This document shows positions 33,431 through 44,631 of a DNA stretch of 64,000 nucleotides, one piece after another (position 1 is the first letter of the stretch; the number at the start of each line of letters is the position of its first letter). The stretch lies in assembly GCA_038030265.1 (NCBI GenBank), contig CM075939.1, positions 45,799,253 through 45,863,252 of the forward strand. The letters run 5' to 3'. The position numbers and the translations under genes are program-made. Origin of the DNA: Corythucha ciliata. Taxonomy: Eukaryota > Arthropoda > Insecta > Hemiptera > Tingidae. The notes under the pieces are model-generated. The model was not told where the DNA came from and made no database searches. It saw only the letters and a program-made list of their open reading frames with translations.

Positions 33431-35078
33431 ACTTAAGAACCTCGTTTTCATATACATATAGATTGGGGGGGCTTCATAGAGATTTCCGCCCAGGGTCCCG
33501 GTTGATTTTAGTTCCGCCACTGCACACGATCTAGTTTTTCGTTCAAACTGTCCAAAAACCTGTATATTTACAGCTATATTGTAACGGGAAAACCTATCAG
33601 GGGCTATTCCTCACTGAATGTTCAGTAAACAACCTATTATTGGGTCTTAAAAATGAAAATTAATGCATCCCAGATCCCACCGAGACGGAAGGACTGCGAG
33701 GCTGTTAAATTAACACTAAAACTTGTTATTCAACCCTTCTAATAGCCACGCATTCAATCCTGTGAGTATAGTACTAGCCTGTCATTCTCAGGCAGTCAAA
33801 TTAAGGGAACTTAATTTTTGTGGGCGTGGTGAGGTGGGGGCTTAACTAGAAGTCGTATCGGGAGGGCGAAACACAGCGCACTAACACTAATTGGGAAAAA
33901 TACGAGTTTTCCGGTCGTAAAATGACATTTTTGGGCTAAAAACAACAGTTCCCGAGACAGTGTTGAAGTATTTGGAGGGTGAAAAATGGTCATTTTCAGC
34001 CTACTACAGTCAGAAATCAGAATCGGGGTAAAAATTCCCGCTAAACCGCGAGTTTTTCCCAAATTTTGCGGATAAAAACCGAATTTCCAGAGTGGAGATT
34101 GCTTCGCGCTAACCTGCAGTCGCCGTCATCACTCACCATAGTGACTCTTGGTGAATAAGAATACACTTTGGGGCTAAATTGCTATGTTATTCAGCCTTTT
34201 AGTTTGCTTCTGGTTGCGAATTACTTGTTTTGGACAAAATAATAAAGTGATTTTGCAACTATAGTCCCTTAAACGCTAAAGTTTCGTGTGCGCGTTGCTA
34301 GGGTAGTAAACATTTCGTTGGTTCAAATGTGAAAAGCGTTAACGTTAACGTTAGCGGAGCTGTTTGAAACATCTCTCTAACCTGATTCAAAGGTGATTAT
34401 TGGGGCAAACTATCAACCGTCGTGTCCAAACGATCAGTTTTCGAGCCCGCTAGTTAGTTTTTAGGTTGCTGGTTGCTATAATGTTTAATGATTTCCAGGC
34501 TGAACGATCAGTTTGTGTTGAAAAATTAGCAGATTTGCGAGCATGCCCACAAATCATAAATTGACAGTTTGTGTCTCTAATCCCGTATACCTGTTTTTAT
34601 TGACTAAAATCCTGATTATTAGACCTCAAAAATCAGTTTTGGAGAGAACCCGCAATCTATTCAGGAATAATAATAAAATATCCAATTTTCCACAGGTTTC
34701 TATGTATTAGTCAGTTTCTAGCGTAAAATTGACAAATCAAGCGAAATTTCAGAGGATACTAGTTTTCATGGATGAAATGTTAAGATCGTTTTAATGGCTG
34801 AGTGCCCTCGTTCGCCGTTCCCGAGGCAGGATAGTCCGGATCTAGTCAGTTTTCGGGCTCAAAATTACAATTTTTTTTTACTACAATTGATTGCCGGAAT
34901 GTGGATGGAATGTCACAAGCTCCTGCCATATTGTGTGTTTCTGAACACGGGCGGAAAACGGGCTTTTTCTACAGCACATATCCTGTTTTTTGGCTAAATT
35001 ACTTCCTATCATACTTCAAAATCAAGTTTAGAAAACAAATGGTACCTACGTTTTTTTTTTGGCTTTTTACAATGGTTG
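33431..35078. repeat. Degenerate repeats, no gene
   Basis: Contains a hAT-like right end (GTTCCGCCACTGC at about 33510). Scattered units of the type 'cagtttttaggttgc' and 'gatcagttttcg' (about 33890-34760) resemble family C. No coding motif is recognised. Confidence 0.4.
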
Positions 35079-35272
35079 CGTTGCAAAACTCGGGGCTCGT
35101 GTTTAAGCACTGAAGTGTAGAATTAAGCGCTTACTGGAGTTTTGCAACGGTGCTTTGTATCGCGATGGGACGTGTTTAAGCACTTACTCAGCGCTGAGTT
35201 AGATTGACAGTTTTGCAACGGAAAAAGATTAAGTACTCATGAAGCGCTGAACAAGTCTGGAGTTTTGCAACG
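35079..35272. mobile_element. Palindromic MITE with GTTGCAAAACTC ends (194 bp)
   Basis: Left end CGTTGCAAAACTC, right end GAGTTTTGCAACG. The same 12-mer recurs internally, inverted, at about 35138 and (with one change) 35209. Inner arms share GTTTAAGCACT-like words. The repeated termini inside suggest stacked or partly duplicated transposase-binding sites. Target duplication unclear. Confidence 0.7.
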
Positions 35273-35690
35273 CGGCCAATATTATGGACGACAATAAGGG
35301 ATTACAGCAATGGTGGCAAGCAGGGGTGGCATTACAACAATTCGTGGCTCATGATCTTACCGCCTAATTGTTTGGTTCAAGGTCAAGGTTGCGTGGCTAA
35401 ACCAGCAGTTTCGGGGCGTGCTAGATAGTTGAACTAACGCGGTTTCTAGAATGAACAGTACCTAAGTTAGTTTGCGTTGCAGATTCGGAAGTGTACATTT
35501 GTTGGCCAACACAACCTGCGGAGTTTCATGGCCAAATATTCGGTTTTTGCGAGTTAATGTTGTCAATTAGAGGGCCCAAGGTGCAAAATTCGTTTTTGTG
35601 AGGGTTTTAAATCCGCGAAAGAGCTATTTATGTGTATAAGCGAATGTGTATAAGAACGATCCCCCCCCCCACCACGCAACGGGTTCTGAA
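35273..35690. other. No gene recognised
   Basis: Degenerate sequence ending in a C run (about 35661-35671), immediately before the family A array. Confidence 0.3.
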
Positions 35691-37904
35691 GAAGGCGAAT
35701 TAGCGTTTTTTCTCAATTTTTGCCGTGAATATGTGCAACTGCTCCATTTTAATCACTGTGAATTAGCGTACTTCCTCTAATTGATCCATGAATTAGTGTT
35801 TTTCTCCATTTCAGCTGCGCAAATGAGCGCTTTATATGAACGTTATCCGCGATTACGAGGTTTTTCTTATAGTTCCAACCGTGTATTAGCGGGTTTTCTC
35901 AAATACATCCGTAAATTAACATTTTATTTTCTCCATTCTAGCCGCAAATCGTGGCTTTTCCAAAATTTTAGCGGCGAATAGGCCCTTTTTCTCAATTTGA
36001 GCCTCGAATTATTTTTCAATTTTAACCGAGAATTACCTCTCTTACTCAATTTCAGCAGCGAATCGCGTTAGATCCGCGAATTAGCGTTTTTCTCCAGTTT
36101 AGCCGCGAATGAGCGCTTTTGGTCAACTTTTCCAGCAAATTAGCGCTTTTCGCCGCAATTTAGCGCAAATCAGCCACGGATTCGTGGGTGATCCCCCCTC
36201 CACCTTATGGACATAAATACGCGATTTTTCTCAAATTTAGCAGCAAAGTAGCTTTTTTATCCTGTGAGTGTGAATCAGCGATGTTTCTCAACTTTTTCTC
36301 GAGTTGGCGTTTTCTACAATTTTAGCTGCAACTTAGCGATTTTTCCTTGCAGGGACCAGGGAATTAGCAATTTACTCAGTTTGAGCTGAAAATTAGCGTT
36401 TTACTCAATATTAGCCGCAAAATAGCAATTTTTTCTTAATGTTTACGACAAATTAGCATTTTTATGTTCACCATAACCATAACGCTACGAATTAGCGATT
36501 TTTTCTCAGTTTTAGCCGCGAATTTGCGGGTTTTTCACCCATAGCGATAATATTGGCGCTTTTTTCTCAATTTTAGCCTCAAAGTTGACCGAGGAAGCCG
36601 CGAATTTTCTCAATTTTAGCCGTGAATTAGTGATTTACCTATATTTCAGCCGCGAATTAGCGCTTTTTCGTAATTTTAGCAACGTAGGAGCGTTTCTAAC
36701 CCGTAAAGTTAGCGAATTCTGTTCATTTTAACCACGAATTGGCGTTTTCCAATATTTTAAGTGCAAATTGGCAATTTTTTCATTTTTGGCAGCGTATTAG
36801 CACTTTTTTTTTTCAATTCAGGCTGGAAATTAACCTTTCTCTTAATTTTAGCCAAATAATTACTGGTTTTCTCAATATTAGCTGCAAATTAGCGGGTTCT
36901 TCTCCATTTTAGCACCGCATTAGCATTTCTTAAAATTTTAACTATGGATTAGCGCTTCTTCTCAGTTCTAGCCGTGAATCAGTGTGTTTTTTTGTACTTA
37001 TAGCCATGAATTTGCCGTTTTTCTCAATTTCAGTCACAATGTTGCCCTCAGAAGGCGAGATGGCGAAATTAGAAATTCTTAAACGCTTTAACCGCAAATT
37101 TTTTCCTCAATTTTAGCCACGAATTATCGTTTTCCTCATTTTCAGCTACAGATTTCATTTTTAGTAGCTAATTAGCACTTTTTCTTAGTTTGAGTTGAAA
37201 ATTAGTGTTTTTCTTAATGCTAGCCGCCCTAATTAATATATTTTTTCAATTTTAGCCGCGTTGTTTTTTAGATTTTAGCCCCACATAAGCAATTTTGTTT
37301 CCACTTTCTTTTTTGTTTAGCGCTGGTTCTCATTTGAGCCTCGAATCTTTCAGAAGCTATACGGATTTGTGTTTTCTCAATTTCAGCCGGTAATTAGTAA
37401 TTTTCTTCATTTTCATATCCTCGAATTAACGTTTTTCCTCAACTTTATCCGCGAATTAGTGATTTTTCTCTATTTAAGCTGTGAAATAGCGTTTTCTGAT
37501 AATTTTGCACAGTGATTAGCATATCGTTTCGCCATTTCAGTTGTGAATTTGCCATTTTGGCCTAATTTTAATCCGAATTAGCGTTGTTTTTGTTAATATT
37601 ATCCACGGAATGGCCGTCATATACTACTGCGAATCTACTATTTTTTCTCAACCTCTGTCTGGAAGTTGCATCGTGAGACCACAGCAGTTATAGCCACGAA
37701 TATTACCGCTTTTTCGTAGTTATAGGCACGAATATTAGCGCTTTTCCCTAAGTTTTTGCCGCGTCAGCCAGTTCTAAATTGCCTATCAGTGCATTAGTGC
37801 GCTTGTAAGGACCTAACGAAACTGGGGACGGTCTATTTTCTCTATTTTATCCATGAATTTTTCTCAAGAAGGCGCAAATTATTTCTGTATTTCAGCCACC
37901 AGAA
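35691..37904 (+). repeat. Family A array, forward (about 2.2 kb)
   Basis: The longest family A stretch. The variant order (TTCACCATAACC near 36473, 'cacccatagcgataa' near 36537, 'cctcagaaggcgagat' near 37045, 'ctggaagttgcatcgtgagacca' region near 37660) matches 21.5-22.3 and 39.0-40.2 kb. No gene. Confidence 0.85.
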
Positions 37905-38140
37905 TAGCACTCTCGGGGGCTCAATCGAATAGTCAGCCCACACTCTTTGCTGATATCACTTTAACGTTATATTCTCCAGGTCGGATGTAGACTGAAATTC
38001 GTAGAAAGGAGCCAAATCGCTGTACAACCTTCTCACATGAATGACCCTAAAAATCCCAATTTTTCCTTATTTAAGCTTTTCGGGCCCTCCCTGCCAGGAG
38101 TCCGCCCCCTCGCCATTACCGCACGGTACGCTACTGTGTG
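37905..38140 (+). repeat. End module of family A element
   Basis: Opens CTCGGGGGCTCAATCGAATA, then CACTCTTTGCTGATATCACT and GACTGAAATTCGTAGAAAGG. It ends near GGTACGCTACTG, the hAT-like right end shared with about 22544. The stem seen at 22316-22342 is degraded here. Confidence 0.8.
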
Positions 38141-38455
38141 AAATCCACCCAATAGGTTTTTGAAAGTGCTTAATCCACGAGAATTTTTTTTTAGAAAAGC
38201 CAAAACAACGAAATTGTTCATTTCAAAGACCTAAACCAGCGAAATTGTGATTGAAAGAGCAACCCTCTCGTTATTCGGGGTTTTGAGGGCCCGAACCCGC
38301 GTGTTTGTGAGCCATCCCAGCGAAATCCGTCAAAATACTTTTTTCGAAGAGTTCAGACCCTGTTTCGAGAGAGCAAACAAGCCAAATTGGGATTTAAAAG
38401 ATCAAAATTCACTTGAAGATAACCAAAAGTTCCAATGGTCTGCTAACTCAAAGCA
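38141..38455 (-). repeat. Family D repeats
   Basis: Units of about 30-33 bp with GCGAAATTGTGATTGAAAGA and related words. The opposite orientation occurs at about 60.68-61.0 kb (CTCTTTCAAACCACAATTTT). Confidence 0.5.
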
Positions 38456-40215
38456 GTGGCGTAGGTAGGAATTTGTCCTAGAGGGGGATCGGATTGAAAT
38501 CTCGCTATACAGGGATGGCAGGGGGTAATTTCGCCCTAAGTCTCTGTATAAACAAGAAATATAATTTCACTTAGCCTTTTCCTTATTTTAGCCACGAATC
38601 ACCGCTATTTCACCTCTTCTTACCGCCAATTAGCGCTTACGACCAGTTTAAGCCGCGTTTCTCAATTTTAGCCATGAATGAGTGCTTTTTGTCAACTTTA
38701 CCTTCAGATTTTAGCTCTTTTCTCAATTTTGGCCACGTGTATCATTCTTCTTAATTTCAGCCGCGGATTAGCGGTTTTGACCCCTCCCCCCATAGCTATT
38801 GAATTTGCGCATTTTCCCAACTTTAGCAGCAAAGCAGCGTTTTTATCCCATGAGCGATGTTTCTTAATTCACCGCGAGTTTTAGCGTTTTCCTCAATTTT
38901 AGCAGCAAATTAGCGATTTTTTCAATTTTTTTAGCAGGGGATTAGCACTTTTTCCAGTTTTAGCTATACATTACGTTTTTCTGAAGTGTTTTCCTCATAA
39001 ATTAGCCTCGAAATAGAGGGCTTTTCACAAATTAGGATTTTTTTGGTTCACCATGCGCAATTTTTCTCAGTTTTACCCGCGAAGTAGCGGATTTTTCACC
39101 CATTGCCATAAATTGCCGCTTTGTCTCAATTTCTGCCTCAGAAGTTTCCTTCAGAAAACTCAGAAGTTGCCATCAGAATCCGCGAATGGAGTATGGTTCA
39201 GTTTTGACGCAAATTAGAGATTTTCTCAATTTGAGCGAATTAGAGTTTTGCGCAATTTCAGCTGAAAATTGGCTGTTTTTTTCCATTTTTATCCGTGAAT
39301 TAGCCCTTTTTCTCAATTTAGCCTTAAAATAACCTTTGAAATCTCTTAATTTTGGCCAGACTAATTATTTATTTTCTAAATACTACCCGCACATTGGTGG
39401 GTTTTTCACATTTTAGCACCGTATTAGCAACTTTATGTTACTCTTATGTATAGATTATTGCTTCTTCTTAGTTCTAGCCCGCGAATCAGCGTTGTTTTTA
39501 CTTATAGCCATGCAGGAATTTCCAGTTTTTTTGAATTTTAGCCACAAAGTTGCCTTCAGAAGGCGCGTATTTAAATGTTAGACATTTCAAATTTCACCAC
39601 GCTTTATCCGAGAATTATTGATGTTCCTCAATTTTAGCAGCGTAGTAGCGTTCCCAACCCTTGCATTAACCGAATTTTTTCGATTTTTGCCAAGAATTGG
39701 TGTTTTCCTTTAATTAAGCTGCAAATTATTAGGAGCTTTTTCCATTTTTGCAGAGAATTATCACTTCTTCTCAATATGAACCGAAAATTAGCGCTTTTCT
39801 TAATTGGAGCCGGGCTAATTATTGATTTTTTCTAGTTGATTTTCTTCATTTGTTACCGCGAATTAAGGTTTTTCCTCGAATTTATGCCCGCACATTGCAA
39901 ATTAGCGGTTTTAAGCCATTTCACTAGTGAATTTGCTATTTTTGCCAAATTTTCACCTTTTTTTGTGTCAATATTATACGTGTAGAATGGCAACCATGCA
40001 CCGCGAATCAGCGATTTTTTCTCAATTTTAGTCTGGAAGTTACGTTGCGGGACCATGAATCAGCGCTTTTTCGCAGTTCAGAATATTAACGGTTTTTTTT
40101 TTTCAATTTTTTGCTTGAGGACCTAATGAAACTGGGGACACGGTGTATTTTCTCTTTTTAGGTGTGAATTTTCCTCAAGATAGCGCGAATTTTCTCAATT
40201 TCAGCCACCAGATTG
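38456..40215 (+). repeat. Family A array with a hAT-like left end
   Basis: The start CAGTGGCGTAGGTAGGAATT (about 38455) is the inverted partner of the end at about 19615. From 38570 on there are forward family A units in the same variant order as 21.1-22.3 kb, ending in the module at 40216. Confidence 0.75.
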
Positions 40216-40610
40216 GCGCTTTCGGGGGCTCAATCGAATATTTAGCCCACAGTCTTTGCTGATATCACTTGTAACGTTATGTTCTCCATCAGATCGGATA
40301 AATTGAAATTCGTAGAAAGTAGCCAAATCGTTGTCCAACCTTCCGACCTCTTCACATACCTACATCCATGGATAACCTAAAAATCCTCATTTATCCGTAT
40401 TTAAGTTTTTCGGGGGGCCCGTCTGATCCGGGGGCGGTTCCCCCTACCTCGGTACTGCGTGGGGTCTGAAGTCCAGGAAGCACAGAAACACTCATGTTTG
40501 GAGATTTATGGATTTGAATTTTATGGTGTTCTTTAGAGTAGAACGTTGGTACTAGTATCCCTTACTCTTGTAGCTCTGGTGGCTGGGGGGTATCTATCCC
40601 CCATTGAGTC
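40216..40610 (+). repeat. End module of family A element
   Basis: Third clear copy: TTCGGGGGCTCAATCGAATA, GCTGATATCACTTGTAACG, AATTGAAATTCGTAGAAAG. It continues to CGGTACTGCGTGGGGTCTGA and 'tggtactagtatccctt', as at 22.3-22.75 kb. Confidence 0.8.
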
Positions 40611-42204
40611 CCTGACTCAAAGGGCTTTTTAAAAGATGAGGGAGCCGATGGTAAAATGCAACGTGGTCCGCTAAATTCGCAGTTTTTTCTATTCCACGAC
40701 ATCATTTTCTAAAGCTCCTCGTCTCTCGGCTAAAAGGCAACTTTAATCATAGGCTGGAAAATTCATCAATTACCTACGCCTAAAAAGTTATAAGAAAGTG
40801 ATATCCATTTTTTTTTCTCCGTTTCACTTTAAAATTGTCTTCACGATTTTAAGGTAGGCACTCCCTACCCTGACTCCTTTAGTTCAATTTGTAAAAATTA
40901 TAGCGTCAAAGGTGAAATAATTTGAGGAAGAGATAGAATGATGGGATGGAAAATGTTCAAGGCTAAGGAATTGAGAGAGAAATATCCCACCGCGGGCAGT
41001 CTGCGAAATGAACGCTTTTTATTATTTTTGTGGTGAGGGGGGAAGCGCGCGGAATACGGAGACACACGAGAAAATACCCCTCCCGCCATGTTACACCACT
41101 GCTGAGCTGGTGTTGAAGAGCAAACTCAAGATGGCCGACGCACGCCCACACGTGCGCACACACTCAGTCAGCCATTCCATAGACAAAGACGGAACGTTGC
41201 TGGAAGAACCCCTTTCAACCCTGTCCATCCCCTTACTCCAATTTTTCTTGGAACTCGGTTTCTGTTTTTTGGAAGAAAGAGAGAAAAACTGCGCAACCCC
41301 TTCCACAATACGACCGTTATGAAGAGTATTTCCCGCGTTTTTCGTGGACTTCCATCACTTTGAGCTTGAGCGTCGCTTTGCACCGTGCTTGTCGTGTTTC
41401 AAGAGTTCTTTTCCTTCAGTGAAAATGTAAATTCAATTTTAATTTTAATAAAAGTTTAGAGTCTTCTTGTTGCTTTTCATCGACGGGTTCGAATTTCGTC
41501 GCCTGGTGAGTACCTACTGCTATGAATACGTCGTAATTCTCATTAAATTTGCGTAAAATATTTTTAAAAATATGGAATGCATCATCAATTTTCATTAGTA
41601 CGGCGGTAGGCTAGGCGAATCATTGAGTTAGGTCCTCCAATTTTTTTTTTAATCGTTAATTTTTTAACAGCTTTTGTTGATGTTTTTTACACCAAATAAT
41701 CGTCGACTAGACGAAAATTGTGGAAGCTTACACTTCATGGTGAAGGGTTTTCGGGGGGGGGGATGGTAGTGTAGGGAGGCAAGCGAGCGAAGCGAACTGA
41801 GTTGGATCGGATTGGGGTGTTCTGGGGGGGGGGAGATGTTCCCGCCAAAAAAGGAAGCGTTGCACCCCACCAACCCTCCACCGCACCGTGGAGCAGGGTG
41901 TTTCTGTCCAAGGGAGCGTTCATTAAGCAAACCGAACCTACCGACAACTTCATCGAACTCAACTTTTCAACGGCTATTTCGTGTTTTCGTCGCTGTTGAC
42001 TGAGGTCATTGCAGTGGTGGTGGGGGAGGGAATTCAGATTTTTCTGAATTTTTCACTGAGTGAATAGCACCTAATTCTCTTGCCTAAAACTTCACGAGTT
42101 GCCAACCAATTTGAGCGTCTATAAAAAAACAAAATTCGGAATCCCAGTTATTTCGTTGTTAGTCGATGGGCCTTCTCATTCATGTTGCTGTTTTATACGT
42201 ATTC
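40611..42204. other. Mostly unique sequence; possible transcribed region
   Basis: Lacks the 30-bp repeats and is less AT-rich at 41.0-41.5 kb. A candidate first exon is described separately. The rest (41.5-42.2 kb) includes short G runs and no recognised gene. Confidence 0.35.
41131..41505 (+). other. Possible first exon (5' UTR) with strong splice donor
   Basis: CAAGATGGCCGAC at about 41127 matches both a strong Kozak start and the YY1-type promoter element common in metazoan core promoters. It opens 63 codons (stop at 41320-41322) of no recognised family. CCTG|GTGAGT at 41502-41511 is a consensus splice donor. No downstream exon was found in the window before the repeats, so this may be a promoter with a non-coding first exon or chance. 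Confidence 0.2.
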
Positions 42205-44547
42205 CAGTGGCGGATTTACGGGGTGGGTTTTGGGGGTTTAAACCCCCCCTAAGAAGATGGCGTATGCTATTGCTGGTCATTGGAAAGATTTCTTTTATCT
42301 TTACCAAGGCTGCTGAAGAAGGGTCGCGGCACAGATGATTCCTATAGACCCTCCTCCCCTGTATTCGTCCCTCATCTACAATGCAGCCAGTAGTGCATCG
42401 ATGAAGGGGTGAAGAGGTGGGCAGCCATAAAATTGATAGCGTTTTCCATTTGCATAAAATTCTGCTGTATCAAAAATATATAAAAGAGGAAAAAATAGAT
42501 AAAAATCGCTATGATTAAGGAAACTCCGTAAAATCGCTAATCCACATGACTAAGAAGGGCAGTGCTAAAAAGGGGAAAACGGATCAATTTAAGAAAATTC
42601 CCTAATTTACGGCTAAGATTGAGGACTGCGGTGATTCGCGGCTAAAATTAAGAAATTAGCGGCGCGCCGATAAAATTGGCCGCACAAATTGAGAAAAAGC
42701 GCTGATTGTGAAGCTAAATTGGAAAAAAACTCTAATACACGGATTTTCTAATTCGGGGCTGAAATTCAGTAAGAGCGGTGATTCGCGAGTGAAATTGATT
42801 TTTTTGCCGGGAATAATTCACGGCTAAAATTTAGAAATAATGCCCAGCTAAATTGAAAACCGCTAGCTCGGCGGATCAATTGCAGAAAATCCGCTATTTC
42901 GTGGCTAGAATTTAGCAAACGCGGTAACTCGCGGCTAAAATGAAGATAACGCCAATCCACATGAAGTCATGACATAAGAACTGAAAAAAAAAAAAAAAAA
43001 AAAAATCAAGAATTGAAGAAAGAAAAAAAGTTTCCTCACAACCAGGGGGCTCGAGCCCCCTCCTTTGGGGCAGTGGTGACGGAAAGGGGGGCGTTTTCGC
43101 GTTTGATTAGTTTGACCATTATTGAGTCTTAATAGACAGCTTTTTTGCTATTTTTACGACACGTATCGTCAGTTCAGACATTTTAAACGTGTGAAAATAT
43201 CTCAGTTTAGCCGTTTTTGACGCACAAATGGTCGATTTTCAAAACATGAATAATCTGTTGAGGGCTTTTCAAAGCGCGAATCGTCAGTTTAACCCTTAAT
43301 AGGCCACGTTATTAAACATAAAGAGTCAGTTTTAGCAATTTTTAGGGCGTGAATACGTCAAACTGCCAGTATATGGCAATTTCTAGGGCATGAATAGTCA
43401 GCGTGATATTTTCAAGCCGCGAATCGTCAGTTGAGCTACTTTTAGAAAGCGTAGAGCAGGTTTTGCCAATTGTATGGCTTGTATAGCCAGTTTGGCCAAT
43501 TTTAGGGCGCATAGTCAATGAGTTTTTTTGTTTTTTGTTTTCATTTAAAAGCCGCGAATACGATGTCATACCAAGGCGAGAATAGTCAGTTTGGCTATTT
43601 TTGGCGAAATACTGGTCGATTTTACCATTTTCAGGGCTGGAATAATAATTTATTTAAGCGCGTTCAGGGCAAAAATGACGTCAGTTAAACATTTTTGGAG
43701 CTAGTAAAGTCAGTTTGGCCATCTTTAAAGCGGCGCATCCACCAGTTTGGATGTTTTTAGCATGCTTAGTCCCATGAAGGTTATAGTTTGACCATTATTG
43801 GCGCGCCAATGGTCAATTTTGCAGCCTACAGGGCAGGAATCATCAGTTTAGGCATATTCAGGGCGTGAACCGTCAGTTTAGCCAATTTTTTGCACTTGGA
43901 GTCAGTTTGGCTATTTTTAGAGAGGTACCTAATTGCCAATTTTTAGGGTATAATTAGTCGCAGTTTAGCCGTTTTCAAAAGGCATAAATCGTCAGTTTTG
44001 CTATTTTGGGGAGCGATTATAGCCAGTTTAGCTGTTTTTATGGTGGGAATAGCTATTTCTAGGTAGTAATAAATCGCTGTTGAGTCCTTTTTAGTAGAGC
44101 GAAGGACACAATTTCCCCAGGCCCCCCCCCCCTTGAGGAAATCCTGGATCAGCCGTCTGCTCAAAGATATATCCCTTAATGTTGATAAAAAGCTCATTCG
44201 CTGCTCAGCTCGAGAAAATACGGGGCTGAAGTGGACAAGACGCGATCATTCGCTGCTTGAAACGGGGGAAAACGAATAAATCGCGGATCAATTTGGGAAA
44301 ACTTGTTAATTCACGGCTAAAATTGTGAAAAAGTGCTTATATCGCGGCAAAAATTGGGAAAACACCAATTCGTGGTTACTATACATGGCAAGTTTCGGGC
44401 TAAAACTCAGAATTAAGAGAGAGTTAATCGGACTTACGAGCTTATCCGCTGGGAAAATAGAGAAAAATAGAGTTAATTCGCATTTTCCGCAAGAGTGGAT
44501 TTATGGTGTGTAACCCCTCCCAAGACAAAAACCTAGATCCGCCACTG
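42205..44547. mobile_element. Composite hAT-like non-autonomous element holding family A and B arrays
   Basis: The left end CAGTGGCGGATTTACGG (42205) and right end CCTAGATCCGCCACTG (ending 44547) are inverted repeats of about 14 bp. The interior, in order, is reverse family A (about 42480-42960), a poly-A tract (about 42985-43006), the perfect 18-bp palindrome AGGGGGCTCGAGCCCCCT (43044-43061), family B (43100-44080), and reverse family A (44180-44510). The same order occurs at about 2.44-4.19 kb. There is no transposase. A clean 8-bp target duplication was not seen, so the hAT assignment rests on end sequence only. Confidence 0.55.
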
Positions 44548-44631
44548 GATTGGGTTCATTTGTTGTGTAAAAATATCTACACCAGCACTATATGCATCGA
44601 GCTTTTTGAATCACACCGAGACCGAGACTAA

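Noticed and set aside
35691..40215. CRISPR-like regular ~30-bp repeats
   Set aside because: There are no unique spacers, units run head to tail with heavy divergence, and the genome is eukaryotic.
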